Source of the DNA: Maniola hyperantus
Taxonomy: Eukaryota > Arthropoda > Insecta > Lepidoptera > Nymphalidae
NCBI RefSeq assembly: GCF_902806685.2
Contig: NC_048536.1
Location: forward strand, 62,001 to 126,000
Length of the DNA: 64,000 bases
Direction of reading: 5' to 3'
Made by a program: the position numbers and the translations under genes. Position 1 is the first letter of the stretch. Every line of letters begins with the position of its first letter. Positions 42,652 through 53,894 of this stretch are shown here, piece after piece. The notes below the pieces were generated by a model. That model worked only from the letters and a program-made list of their open reading frames with translations. It was not told the origin of the DNA and did not search any database.

Positions 42652-44848
42652 TGTAACGATACTCAACTGGCATACTAAAATATTATAAAATTATAATGTT
42701 CAAAATAGTATATTTTTTTTTTTTATCGAAAGTAGGTCTGTACATATTAGTAGTAAGGTACGTAAGGCCACATAAGAATATAAAGGTTCACTTTTAAGAG
42801 TTTCAATTTTAACTCATAACGCATAACGTTGGCAAACATTGGGAATCGAGGATTTACGCCGCACGGGTTATTGGGAGCGAAGACAGACAGCGATGCGCGG
42901 GGCCGCGTCGAGGCGTTGTGTGCGCGCCGCGCTGATTAAAGCGTAATAGCGCTCGGAGCGTTCATTGCTGAACTAGCGTTGCGTGCGGCATCGCGCGCGT
43001 CGGTCGAGACGGTGAGTGTGCGCGCTCGTCGTTGCGTAGTGGCGCTCATAGCGTGCTCTATTCAAACGGCGATGTGGAGATACAAAATATAATTTACTTA
43101 TTGTAACTTATGTGCTGGGGCGACACATGAGGTTTATAATAAAGAATACTAATTTGAGAATGGGACCACTTTGAGTACAAGGATACATTTCTTATATTAT
43201 AGGGCGATACTTTCTAAAGTCTGAGAGCGATTTATGGTTGAACTGACAATTTGGCTGCTTAGGCGGAGAAAACCGCGCGTCCCTCGGGATGTGTTTGGTG
43301 AATCTTTGCTTGAGATGGCTTTCAGTGTTATTAGTGAACTATCTGACATTCTTCTGAAGACTTCTATCATTCCGTGGTGATTGCAAACACTTACAAGGTA
43401 CATAAATGCTGAAGATGGGATTAGGCCTGTGGATATAGTCTCCCTCGCTTCGGCGTTTGTATCGCAGTGCGCCTGGCTCTGTTTGACGTCTGACTATCAG
43501 TTAGATGTTAGATAGGGATTAGGCCTGTAGATGCCATGGTGAGCCTTGTTCATTCTTGACAATAGTTTGCTATGTTTGAATTTGTGATTACATCGGCGTT
43601 CGTTCACACATAGTGGGAACGTATGTTAATGGGGTTGCATTCAAGTATAGTGGATGTTAGATTGAGTTGTAGGCCCATGTACTAAATCTGCAGTGAGCCT
43701 GGCTCGTCTTTAGGATTTAATTACATTGGAAACTAGAATAGGATTGGCTAGCGATGGCAGATCATACGGCTATTTCTGGTTTTCTCTTGTTCTGGTATCC
43801 TGTGTTTACTTTTGAATTATTTGCTGAGTTGATTCTAGCATGCTTTAATAGCTACCAATCACAGTGGGCAGGTAATGCTGCTGTTCTGTTTGTACTCTGA
43901 CATTCGTTGGAATACTTAACCACCTTGTGGTGTTTACTGAATACACGCACAATATAAATGCAACATTATTATACCAATACATCAATATTGAAGGTTGGGT
44001 TAAGGCCTGTGGATATTCCCGCAGTGAGTCTGACTCTCCTTGAAACCTATTAACAGGTCTGTAGTGGGAGAGCACCACTCTAAAAATGCTGTGTCAGCTA
44101 TGGCTGCATCGTGGGATCATAAGAGGCACGCACCTCTTTCTAAAGTATGCTTGCATACGTTGCGCCGTTTATCAAATGATGACGTTTTGTGGGGGGGGGG
44201 CTACTGTTCGTTGGTATTTTATGGACTTAGTGTCATAGGATACCAAGGGAAGGCAGAAGCTCACCGTACATGGCGCGGTGGGGCTATGTACCATCATTTA
44301 CTTTTCATTCTCCAAGTAAATGATGCCATCCTTCCAAGCTCCTATCCCGAAGGGATAGTTGGTTGGAACTACACGTCTTAACAACGTGATCTCATCTCAA
44401 GGTTAGAGAACTCACTCTTACAATATTATTCAATGTATCCTACGAACTTCGGTTTTCCGAAAGATTGTATTTGATTCTATTAATGTGATACGTCTTGTGA
44501 GAGCAGTCTCTTGATCCTACCATGTTCAAACCGTTTCTATAAGTGAACAGCCACTTTGAATTGAGCAGGGACGGGTATTCGTCATGTCCGACCAAATGCT
44601 TAATAAGTATTTATACTCGAATACGCAAACCCCACAACCGTCAACGCACAAAGTCGTTGGGCCTGATGAACTCATAATTTCTGACGCTCTAAAAGTTCTT
44701 GGTTTATTATGGACACAACATTTCAAGGGGTCTTACTGCTATACGATACACGTGCCACTTTAAGGGAATTAATTTAAACCGTAACCTTTGGAAAGATTCG
44801 AAGGAAAAATAGGGTAGAGTTTTTTAGGACCTCGTCAGTTTAGTTACA
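42652..44848 (+). repeat. Element B 3' LTR (about 2197 bp)
   Basis: Bounds inferred: it begins TGTAACGATACTC after the purine tract and ends GTTTAGTTACA, giving TG...CA termini and a 6-bp inverted terminal match (TGTAAC/GTTACA). The end coincides with that of the 96-bp 5' remnant. A GC-rich, CpG-dense segment lies at about 42862-43080. Four degraded internal repeats of TTAGGCCTGTGGATAT ... GCAGTGAGCCTGGCTC lie at about 43412, 43509, 43661 and 43991. ORFs inside (for example 44040-44381) are not supported. Confidence 0.7.
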
Positions 44849-44979
44849 CTCGTCACACAATGAAACAATCTAGTTGTGAATAACTTGACACATTGCACGG
44901 TATGTAGACGTAAAGTAATACGAACAAATTGCAACAGTTCCCCCGCAGTGCTTAGCAGAGTAATGGTGACGCAGATATT

Positions 44980-45091
44980 TCCCCAGTTTTCCCCTGGCCC
45001 CAGTTTTCCCCTGGCCCCAATTTTCCCCTGGCCCCAATTTTCCCCTGGCCCCAGTTTTCCCCTGGCCCCAATTTTCCCCTGGCCCCAGTTT
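44980..45091. repeat. 17-bp array TTTTCCCCTGGCCCCAG
   Basis: About 6.6 copies; the last base of the unit alternates irregularly between G and A (CCCCAG/CCCCAA). Confidence 0.95.
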
Positions 45092-45261
45092 TGCCGACAC
45101 TGCAATACCCCGAGGCGTCGCGTCGGGAAAAATGTGCTTCTAATAATATTTCTCTGTTATTTTCAACGATCAAACTCAATAGCGTAGTTTAAGCTTTTGC
45201 TTCTCGCCTGTCTATATTGTAAACAATCTTATATAAACAATATTCAGATGATTTTTTTTTT

Positions 45262-45486
45262 TTTTTAAATTTAGATACAAGTTAGCCCTTGACTGCAATC
45301 TCACCTGATGGTAAGTGATGATGCAGTCTAAGATGATAGCGGGCTAACCTGGAAGGGGTATGGCAGTTTTTATTAAACCCATACACCTTTGGTTTCTACA
45401 CGGCATCGTACCGGAACGCTAAATCGCTTGGCGGCACGGCTTTGCCGGTAGGGTGGTAACTAGCCACGACCGAAGCCTCCCACCAG
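45262..45486 (-). mobile_element. tRNA-derived SINE, 3' two thirds
   Basis: Same family as 13287-13622 (GACTGCAATCTCACCTGATG, ACACGGCATCGTACCGGAAC, GGTGGTAACTAGCCACG) but lacking the box A/B head. A (T)n run at 45251-45266 precedes it. Confidence 0.85.
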
Positions 45487-46260
45487 ACAAAATCCTGACT
45501 CACTGACTGACTGACAATTATTAACAGAACAAAAGTCCTGGCTCACTGACTGATAATTAACACCCAGCCCAAACCCTCGGACCTAGAAAGCGGTTGTGCC
45601 CAGAATTTCCCTTTATAATGTAGGTAAGGAATAAGGTTGAGTTTCCCGAAATTTTCACGGGAGAGGGAATAAAGAGGATAATATATTTTTTTGCCGAGCG
45701 CAGCCGCGGGTAGTTGCTAGTTAACAATAAACTGCAATATCTGATGATGATCATCATCATCAACAAAGCACTACAGCCCTGAGCTGGGTGGACATTGGCC
45801 TGCTCAACTCCTCCCAGCTCCGCACCACCACAACCATCATGTCCTTCTCCACTCCATCAGTCCTCAACGTCAAGGTCTTCCTCAGCCTCTGCGGCGCGCT
45901 GATTGCTGCTCAACAACGTGTCGCCGTCATGTCTGAGGTCTGAACTCACAATAATTTAATTCTTAAATAATAAAACTAAAACTGAATACAAATGAAACAG
46001 CAAATATCTTTTGTCTATCAGCTACCAATGTCTGACGACTTGTATCTTGCTTCCAACTATTCCTTTCTTTGAATAGGCAAAATTATTTTAGGTACCAAGC
46101 ATAGGCTACATCATTGAACTTTGGATCCTAACTCCTCAATCCTGATGCTGCAAAGTACTGAAGTCCTAAATCGTGGGGATTTAAAAAAAATTTAAAAATT
46201 TTGAATCGACTGTTAGGCGGAACGAAGTTCGCAGGGTCAGCTAGTACTGAATATATTTAG
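45487..46260. other. Patchwork of retroposon fragments
   Basis: Includes TTTGCCGAGCGCAGCCGCGG (45690-45709), an inverted tail ATGATGATCATCATCATC followed by CAGCCCTGAGCTGGGTGG (45743-45800), a block CTCAATCCTGATGCTGCA shared with 1476-1496 (46134-46152), and an end GGAACGAAGTTCGCAGGGTC (46219-46238). No gene. Confidence 0.45.
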
Positions 46261-46643
46261 TTACAAGCCGGTGTTGTTGCGGAGCTCAACAAGAACGTCT
46301 AGGTACCTACTCTAGTGAGGTAGGTAGGTACGATACCAATTTTAATGCTATTAGAGATCGTTGTTAAAGTTAAAATAAACGGTACAAACTAAACTGGACA
46401 AATAACTTGTTGCTGCTCGCTTTTGTTATTAATTATTTTCCATGGACTTTATCCTGTCTTCTGATGTATCACTTTCCATGTTTTAAGTGCGAAAGTGTGT
46501 TTTTGTTGGTTGGTTCTTTAAACATTCTGCGAACGGAGGAGCAGATCGATTGACATGATTTTTTTCATGGATTAGGTGCAAGCTATACGAAGTGAGGTGA
46601 TAAATCAACTTAAAACCAAAACTACGAGTCTCAAACGCGCTCT
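46261..46643. other. Spacer with an inverted SINE tail
   Basis: GTGCGAAAGTGTGTTTTTGT (46487-46506) and the following 100 bases are a degraded minus-strand copy of the ACTAGCTGATGCCCGCGACT family. Confidence 0.45.
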
Positions 46644-46785
46644 GGTGTAGTGTAGTGTAGTGTAGTGTAGTGTAGTGTAGTGTAGTGTAGTGTAGTGTGG
46701 GGGCGTGTAGTGTAGTGTAGTGTAGTGTAGTGTAGTGTAGTGTAGTGTAGTGTAGTGTAGTGTAGTGTAGTGTGGGGGCGTGTAG
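46644..46785. repeat. GTGTA pentamer array with two GGGGGCG interruptions
   Basis: About 25 copies of GTGTA. The array is broken at 46699 and again at 46774 by the same TGGGGGCGTGTAG phrase, suggesting a block duplication of about 75 bp. Confidence 0.95.
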
Positions 46786-47395
46786 AACAAGCTCACAACA
46801 AATTCAATGTTCAAACCATGTAAATTGTGCCTCCTTTAATGTTATGATCTAGAAAATTGTGTGCCAAAACGCGAACCGTCTCTTCATATTTTAACATAGT
46901 TTGAAGCTCTCGGCGCAATCTGTGATATTTGCGGCACTTGTCGGAACGATCCCGCAGCATCCCTCATCCCGCGCACAGCGAGAATAATAACCTGAGCGTC
47001 GCCGTCGCCCGGAGCCGCCTCGCTACGTATTGTGCTTAAATATAATATACTTAATTGGAATTCATCTCGCGTCGCTTCTGGAATGAGTTTAATTTTAAAT
47101 GAGTAAACTCGAATTAAAATGTTAACAACATTTTGGTTGCTGCGCTGCGCTGCGCTGGTGACAATAACCTCGGCCTCTGCATCACTCGCTCCATAACAAC
47201 GTAGTTCGATTCTCATTTGAACACTGAGCAATCAAAGTCAATGAAATTTTGTACACACGTTTAAAAACCAATGTCTGTGACTGTGGTTTGCCCAATTTCT
47301 ATAAAAATTGCTAGTTTTAAAACTACATGAGGTAAGAGGTTTGTATGTAAACCACTGAGCCCGTGTAACTTAAGGACAAAATAGTTTACCGGAAA
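46786..47395. other. Spacer, nothing recognised
   Basis: Moderately GC-rich in 46900-47030 (CGGCACTTGTCGGAACGATC) and then AT-rich. No coding evidence on either strand beyond short ORFs. Confidence 0.35.
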
Positions 47396-47500
47396 CCTGC
47401 CAAACCACGGACAAAGATATGAGCGGCTGGATAGTGGTAGTCCCAGCAAGAGGCCTATGTCCAGCAGTGGACGTCTTGACGATACTGACGATGATGAAAG
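47396..47500 (+). mobile_element. Retroposon tail (GGCCTATGTCCAGCAGTGGA family)
   Basis: GGATAGTGGTAGTCCCAGCA, AGAGGCCTATGTCCAGCAGT, GGACGTCTTGACG and a GATGATGAAAG end; a widespread lepidopteran retroposon 3' end. Confidence 0.65.
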
Positions 47501-47872
47501 GTTAGGGGGGCTGGACGACAACTGCTTTGCTCTTATTTCAAAATAATCGAGAATGTTCGTATCTCGTCTGCGCCGCTAGAGACCGCATGTTGTGCAGGAG
47601 CACGTGGTCGCATTAAGCGCCATGAATATGCGGACGGACGTCCGTTTAGCGACGAGGGGCTCCTGTTGTGGTGAGATTAGAGAGTACACCATTATGACTC
47701 TTTACACTCTTTGACAATCGTGTAACCGCTGTTTGGGATTGGACAGTTGGTGTTCTGCGCGCCGCTGCACACTGGACGTGCGTGGGTCTTTGTCGTTTAG
47801 GATTTCGTAACTCGGAGCGTGGAAGACCAGAATAAAGTTAGAGACAGACGAGAGAGAGTAACTCGGAGACAT
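47501..47872. other. Spacer, nothing recognised
   Basis: GC-mixed sequence without a supported feature. Confidence 0.3.
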
Positions 47873-48080
47873 CATTCATACTTCCATGCAAAAGTATGTC
47901 TGCTACTTATCATGGCGCATCCGTTGAACCGATTTTGATGAAATTTGGCGCAGAGTTAGCTTACAGTTTACATCCTGGGGACGAACATAGGCTACTTTTT
48001 GCCGCGAAAAATCAAAGAGTTCTCACGAGTTTTAAAAAAAAACTTTTATCCACGCGGACGAATTTGCGGGCATCAGCTAT
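47873..48080 (-). mobile_element. SINE, ACTAGCTGATGCCCGCGACT family, minus strand
   Basis: GCATCCGTTGAACCGATTTT, TAGGCTACTTTTTGCCGCGA, AAATCAAAGAGTTCTCACG, ATCCACGCGGACGAATTTGC and GGGCATCAGCT in inverted order. Confidence 0.85.
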
Positions 48081-49039
48081 GTGTGTCAGGTTTGATTAAT
48101 TGCCATTAGAATACTCTTAGGTATGCACACCGATATAGCGCTCACTTCGCTCGAGCTTATAGTTAAAACGCATTTAAAACGAGACAATTTATACCTACTT
48201 GTTACGTAGATTGCTAAAGAGTTTAGTGAGAGCAGCTGTGTAGGGCAACGCTTGGCTTGTCTGTCTGCCACTTGAGCGCGTCTTTCTGCTGAGGGGTGAC
48301 ATGTAGAGATGGACCATTTCACAGGTAGCACGTGATAAATCATATGAAAAGCTTTTGATTATGTTACGTACCTAGCGCTTGTTACCTAACTTAAAGTAGC
48401 CTTTGAAAGATCACGATGTATGATCTCATAAATTATGAATATTATTACATTATTAATGATTTGTTATATATAATCTGAACTGGAACCGTAGATATTCTGT
48501 GCCGGAACCATGAAAACAGAAAACAACATAATTTTTCGTAAGATGGTATCATTATTTTTAAGTTTGACATTTCTAACTGTCATTTCAATCTCTGTACATG
48601 CTCTGTACCTATTGAAAGTAGACTATAGCGAACAATCGTTTGCTATTTGTCACAGAAAGTGAAATCACTCTCTGTGCACCAAATGAAAGTGATTGAAAAG
48701 TAACAATAATGCCCAACTCTGGTAAGATGTGGAGGGGAGGCTGGTGTGGGGGGTGGGGAGGTGGGGAGGTGGGGGTGGGGCCGTGCGCGATTATGCGCGA
48801 TGAATATGCAGTGGACGTGGACAATTTGTTTGTGAGCGGATCATATTATGCTACGGAGTTGACGATGTGTCGCACCGAGGTGTTGTTCGTAAGGAGGTAC
48901 ATCATTGCATTTTATACCCAACCGGCAACCCTACCCAACAGTATAATTTGCATAGTTTTTCTCTAACGTAGACCTTCAATAAGAAAGGATTTTGAAAAAT
49001 TCGAATGGGGTACTAAGTCGCGGGTAGAAACTACAACTT
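48081..49039. other. AT-rich spacer
   Basis: A GGTGGGGA-type G-rich tract is at 48733-48781. No supported gene. Confidence 0.35.
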
Positions 49040-49145
49040 GTAAAAGCTTTCACGGTTCATGAGATACAGCCTGGTGACAGACGGACGAACAACAGATTCT
49101 TAGTAATAAGATCCCGTTTTACCCTTTGGGTACGGAACCTTAATA
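49040..49145 (+). mobile_element. Dispersed repeat (GGTACGGAACCTTAA end)
   Basis: TTTCACGGTTCATGAGATAC, GGTGACAGACGGACGAACAA, AGATCCCGTTTTACCCTTTG and GGTACGGAACC form a recognisable lepidopteran repeat end, related to 33100-33235. Confidence 0.6.
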
Positions 49146-49487
49146 AGCTTACTACAAATGGCCATTATTACTTTGGAAAAACAATCAAGTCAACGAGTAA
49201 CCAACGAGTTTTTGTTTGCGATAGCGGATCTAATACGCAGACATAATTGCTCCACATTTGCCACATTCGTTCACCTCCGGTACGTCATCGCCAGTCCGCA
49301 GTCGGTTGGAGGAGTCACATGCACTTGTGGAAACATAGCACTAGTTGCTTTGCTGTGTTCTAGCGCCAAGCGAGGCAGGACAACTCCACAGACTATATGA
49401 TACTAAATACAGAGGTTCGACGAATCGTGCGGGACGACGCGACCCGACCTGGCCTACGTCGTCATCATTTAGCAGACGACTGTCTCT

Positions 49488-50972
49488 TTACACTGTGGCG
49501 GAGAGCGGCGCCGCACGGAAGTGTCGAGATGTAACGGAAACTTTACACTGTGGCGGAGAGCGGCGCCGCACGGAAGTGTCGAGATGTAACGGAAACTTTA
49601 CACTGTGGCGGAGAGCGGCGCCGCACGGAAGGGTCGAGATGTAACGGAAACTTTACACTGTGGCGGAGAGCGGCGCCGCACGGAAGTGTCGAGATGTAAC
49701 GGAAACTTTACACTGTGGCGGAGAGCGGCGCCGCACGGAAGTGTCGAGATGTAACGGAAACTTTACACTGTGGCGGAGAGCGGCGCCGCACGGAAGTGTC
49801 GAGATGTAACGGAAACTTTACACTGTGGCGGAGAGCGGCGCCGCACGGAAGTGTCGAGATGTAACGGAAACTTTACACTGTGGCGGAGAGCGGCGCCGCA
49901 CGGAAGTGTCGAGATGTAACGGAAACTTTACACTGTGGCGGAGAGCGGCGCCGCACGGAAGTGTCGAGATGTAACGGAAACTTTACACTGTGGCGGAGAG
50001 CGGCGCCGCACGGAAGTGTCGAGATGTAACGGAAACTTTACACTGTGGCGGAGAGCGGCGCCGCACGGAAGTGTCGAGATGTAACGGAAAATTTACACTG
50101 TGGCGGAGAGCGGCGCCGCACGGAAGTGTCGAGATGTAACGGAAACTTTACACTGTGGCGGAGAGCGGCGCCGCACGGAAGTGTCGAGATGTAACGGAAA
50201 CTTTACACTGTGGCGGAGAGCGGCGCCGCACGGAAGTGTCGAGATGTAACGGAAACTTTACACTGTGGCGGAGAGCGGCGCCGCACGGAAGTGTCGAGAT
50301 GTAACGGAAACTTTACACTGTGGCGGAGAGCGGCGCCGCACGGAAGTGTCGAGATGTAACGGAAACTTTACACTGTGGCGGAGAGCGGCGCCGCACGGAA
50401 GTGTCGAGATGTAACGGAAACTTTACACTGTGGCGGAGAGCGGCGCCGCACGGAAGTGTCGAGATGTAACGGAAACTTTACACTGTGGCGGAGAGCGGCG
50501 CCGCACGGAAGTGTCGAGATGTAACGGAAACTTTACACTGTGGCGGAGAGCGGCGCCGCACGGAAGTGTCGAGATGTAACGGAAAATTTACACTGTGGCG
50601 GAGAGCGGCGCCGCACGGAAGTGTCGAGATGTAACGGAAACTTTACACTGTGGCGGAGAGCGGCGCCGCACGGAAGTGTCGAGATGTAACGGAAACTTTA
50701 CACTGTGGCGGAGAGCGGCGCCGCACGGAAGTGTCGAGATGTAACGGAAACTTTACACTGTGGCGGAGAGCGGCGCCGCACGGAAGTGTCGAGATGTAAC
50801 GGAAACTTTACACTGTGGCGGAGAGCGGCGCCGCACGGAAGTGTCGAGATGTAACGGAAACTTTACACTGTGGCGGAGAGCGGCGCCGCACGGAAGTGTC
50901 GAGATGTAACGGAAACTTTACACTGTGGCGGAGAGCGGCGCCGCACGGAAGTGTCGAGATGTAACGGAAACT
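49488..50972. repeat. 55-bp satellite-like array, 27 copies
   Basis: Exactly 27 units in 55-bp register (CACTGTGGCG at 49491 through 50921). Units contain GGCGGAGAGCGGCGCCGCAC and GTGTCGAGATGTAACGGAAA. Only three variant positions are visible: a T to G at 49632 in one unit, and a C to A at 50091 and 50586. Confidence 0.98.
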
Positions 50973-51494
50973 TGGCGACTTGGGATTGCAGCTTGTAAGT
51001 ATACTCCGCTGATAGTTTCAATTATTACTTTTCTTATTTTACTCTTTAAACATTGAACTATTTTAGTTTTTTAAACATCTAAGTTTGACTTCTGCATATT
51101 ACTTTTACTTTATTTTGCTGTTTCCATTTTTTGTTGTTATTTTCTATTTTACATTCAAAAAAAGATACTCTGTAATATCCAGGGCTAGCACAGCAGGCTA
51201 TGTTTTTTCTCATTTTAGAAATACAACTGAATTTATTTTGACAATGCTTGATGTGAACGAACATGCAATGTTTGAATAGATGTAACGCATTTATTTAATA
51301 TCTAAAGACTACATTGAGTTTTGCAGATAAACACAGTGTTAGCGCAGAGCAAAACAATCAAATTCATAATATTAAAATTCAACAAAAACAAATATAAGTA
51401 CTTACTTCATATAGCAGTGATTGTGCTTCAAGACATTAATTTGGCTTCCAGTTAGCTCATATTTTGTTTGTACAAGTACCTAATTATTGTACAA
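50973..51494. other. AT-rich spacer, nothing recognised
   Basis: Short ORFs only. Confidence 0.35.
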
Positions 51495-51717
51495 CTAGCT
51501 TATGCCCGCGACTTCATCCGCGTGGATTATACAAATTTCAAACCCCTATTTCACCCTGTTAGAGGCTGAATTTTTAAAAATCCTTTCTTAACGTCTACGT
51601 CATAACAGCAGACATGCAGATAGCTGCATGCTAATTTCAGCCCGATCCGTCCAGTAGTTTGAGCTGTGCGTTGATAGATCAGTCAGTCAGTCACCTTTTC
51701 CTTTTATATACCTACTT
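51495..51717 (+). mobile_element. Retroposon fragment (CTAGCTTATGCCCGCGACTT family)
   Basis: CTAGCTTATGCCCGCGACTT, TTTCAAACCCCTATTTCACC, TTTCAGCCCGATCCGTCCAG, GATCAGTCAGTCAGTCACC and TTTTCCTTTTATATAC. It shares the head motif with the common SINE but has a different body and tail. Confidence 0.75.
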
Positions 51718-51883
51718 AGATGAGTAGCTCAATGTTACATACAAAGACAACTTGCGGAGGGCTCCAGTCCGCTCCACATTGGACACAACCGCAAAAGGAG
51801 ACTTGGCCCGATAGCATCCGATAGTGCTCTTATTAAAATACTTGCCGAAACTAATTGAAATTGTTACAAGTGGCCGCGACCCG

Positions 51884-51928
51884 GGGGGAGGTGGGGGGAG
51901 GTGGGGGGAGGTGGGGGGAGGTGGGGGG
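51884..51928. repeat. 10-bp array AGGTGGGGGG
   Basis: About four copies; G-rich. Confidence 0.9.
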
Positions 51929-52109
51929 ATGTCGACTGGCAACAAGGGAAGTTTGCAAGTCGGACAGCAGGTGGCTGCAGCGACCGCGACGGAAACTCTG
52001 CTTAATCTAGGACTTTACCGGAATTTCACTCATTTCCGTCTTTTCCGAAGATGTTGTCTTAATCAAAACGGAAGGACGAAAACGAAAAAGGAAATAGTGC
52101 GAGTCGCGA

Positions 52110-52492
52110 CTAGTGTTCTTCAGGCTTTACTTGTGTCTTGTAGGGAAATAGTGTTCTTCAGGCTTTACTTGTGTCTTGTAGGGAAATAGTGTTCTTCAGG
52201 CTTTACTTGTGTCTTGTAGGGAAATAGTGTTCTTCAGGCTTTACTTGTGTCTTGTAGGGAGATAGTGTTCTTCAGGCTTTACTTGTGTCTTGTAGGGAGA
52301 TAGTGTTCTTCAGGCTTTACTTGTGTCTTGTAGGGAGATAGTGTTCTTCAGGCTTTACTTGTGTCTTGTAGGGAGATAGTGTTCTTCAGGCTTTACTTGT
52401 GTCTTGTAGGGAGATAGTGTTCTTCAGGCTTTACTTGTGTCTTGTAGGGAGATAGTGTTCTTCAGGCTTTACTTGTGTCTTGTAGGGAGATA
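52110..52492. repeat. 38-bp tandem array, 10 copies
   Basis: Units contain AGTGTTCTTCAGGCTTTACT and TGTGTCTTGTAGGG. The first three full units continue AAATAG; all later ones read AGATAG, a clean block boundary at about 52260. Confidence 0.97.
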
Positions 52493-52607
52493 AATCTAAA
52501 CTCCTAACTATTTTGTCGGAGCACATTTATGGCACGCGGTGTGACAAGACTAGATATACTTAGGTAGCTCCCGACAGATTCCCGGATCACGGCTGACTTA
52601 TCGCCGG

Positions 52608-52646
52608 TCCCGTCCCCCGTCCCCCGTCCCCCGTCCCCCGTCCCCG
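52608..52646. repeat. CCCCCGT heptamer array
   Basis: About five copies of CCCCCGT. Confidence 0.9.
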
Positions 52647-52939
52647 CACCGCAAAATTTAGTTCAACCTCCCCTTCAATTTTCTAAACTCCACCCGAGCA
52701 AAGCCGGGGCGGTTGAGCTAGTACTTAAAAAAAGAAAAAAATACTGATCCTCTGAGTTTAGAAAATTGAGATTGTGCATGCATTTGATTCTTTCTATAAT
52801 ATAATATTGACCCTCGCTAAATATGGGAAGGATTTAATTCCAACGAAACTTTTAAATACAGCATCTAAGCATGAAACCGTAAAAAAGAGGTAGCCACACT
52901 TTTTATACTAGTGAAGTAAATAGTGAAATAACTGTTGCT

Positions 52940-53036
52940 TGAGGAGTGCCGGGAGTGCCGGGAGTGCCGGGAGTGCCGGGTGTGCCGGGTGTGCCGGGTG
53001 TGCCGGGAGTGCCGGGAGTGCCGGGAGTGCCGGGTG
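52940..53036. repeat. 9-bp array with alternating variants
   Basis: Units are GGGAGTGCC or GGGTGTGCC, in the order four A-type, three T-type, three A-type, one T-type. Confidence 0.95.
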
Positions 53037-53545
53037 TGGCCAAGTAAGTAGTGACAATGCATATCAATCGAATGTGATCCAATATAACTTTGGAGGTCCA
53101 AATTTGCCCTTTGCGTCGCGTCAGTGCCGATTATTATATTTTCTAACATCGGACAATAACTGTGAAAACCTTAGAGTCGAAATCTCGTTCTTTTAGTCAA
53201 GTTGTAGGTATGCGGTAGATTTTGGGAACTTGCCGCGTTATTATCTCAAAGACTCTTAGGTTGTTTCAATAGGAGGTGGTACGAGAGGCAACAACGGATG
53301 CAGGTCGCTTGTGAACTTCCCACATTGTGCACAAGTAGAGCGAACTACACCGCTGTGAGTACGGCCGGCAACACAAAGCGAGCTTGTGCCGACGCGACGC
53401 GCGACGGTACCGCACTCGTATATCTTACCTGAACTATAGTTTTTACTTTCAAAGGAACGATAAGTTCGCTTTGAGAGTTTATCTTCATCTCTGCAGTCTG
53501 CTGGCTGCTGGCTGCTGGCTGCACAAATGTCTATAACTATGTAGT

Positions 53546-53725
53546 TGATGGCCGCGACTTCGTTCGCGTGAAATTCATTTTTAAAAATTCTGCGGGAATT
53601 CTTTGATTTTCTGGTTCTGGTTCATTGACTCAACTCGCTTCACATGACTCAACTGACTTCACATGACTCAGCTGACTTCACATGACTCAACAGAAAATCA
53701 AAGAGTTCCCACGGGATTTTCACAA
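53546..53725. mobile_element. Two opposed SINE fragments flanking a 19-bp repeat
   Basis: A plus-strand head (GGCCGCGACTTCGTTCGCGT, TTCTTTGATTTTCTGG, 53549-53614) and a minus-strand fragment (AAAATCAAAGAGTTCCCACG, 53693-53712) enclose about 3.4 copies of a 19-bp unit TCACATGACTCAACTGACT (53625-53691). Confidence 0.75.
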
Positions 53726-53894
53726 ACCTAGATGCATACAAATTCCTTTATTATGTAATTTTAATGAAATGTAGCATAAAATAATATTACTATGGAAGAT
53801 ATCGTCACAATGGCAAGTTATCTGTTCGCCAGATTTCATCACAATAGTTTCGACGCTCAGTGGAAAGGTTGACCCACTTTCGAGTTTATAAATG

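Larger units (their letters stand above)
37152..44848 (+). mobile_element. Element B: 5'-truncated Ty3/Gypsy-type LTR retrotransposon
   Basis: Order on the plus strand: 96-bp remnant of the 5' LTR (37152-37247), tRNA-His-type primer site, leader, gag, pol, about 0.5-kb 3' region, 3' LTR (42652-44848). The protein order in pol is protease, RT, RNase H, integrase, so it is Ty3/Gypsy. It is unrelated at the sequence level to element A. The truncated 5' LTR would lack most of the promoter, and a stop codon truncates integrase, so this copy is probably inactive on its own. No target duplication could be found because the left end is lost. Confidence 0.88.

Noticed and set aside
44040..44381. 113-codon ORF
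   Set aside because: It lies within the inferred 3' LTR of element B and has no recognisable motif.
49488..52492. CRISPR-like regularity of the 55-bp and 38-bp arrays
   Set aside because: The units are joined head to tail with no unique spacers, and the genome is eukaryotic.
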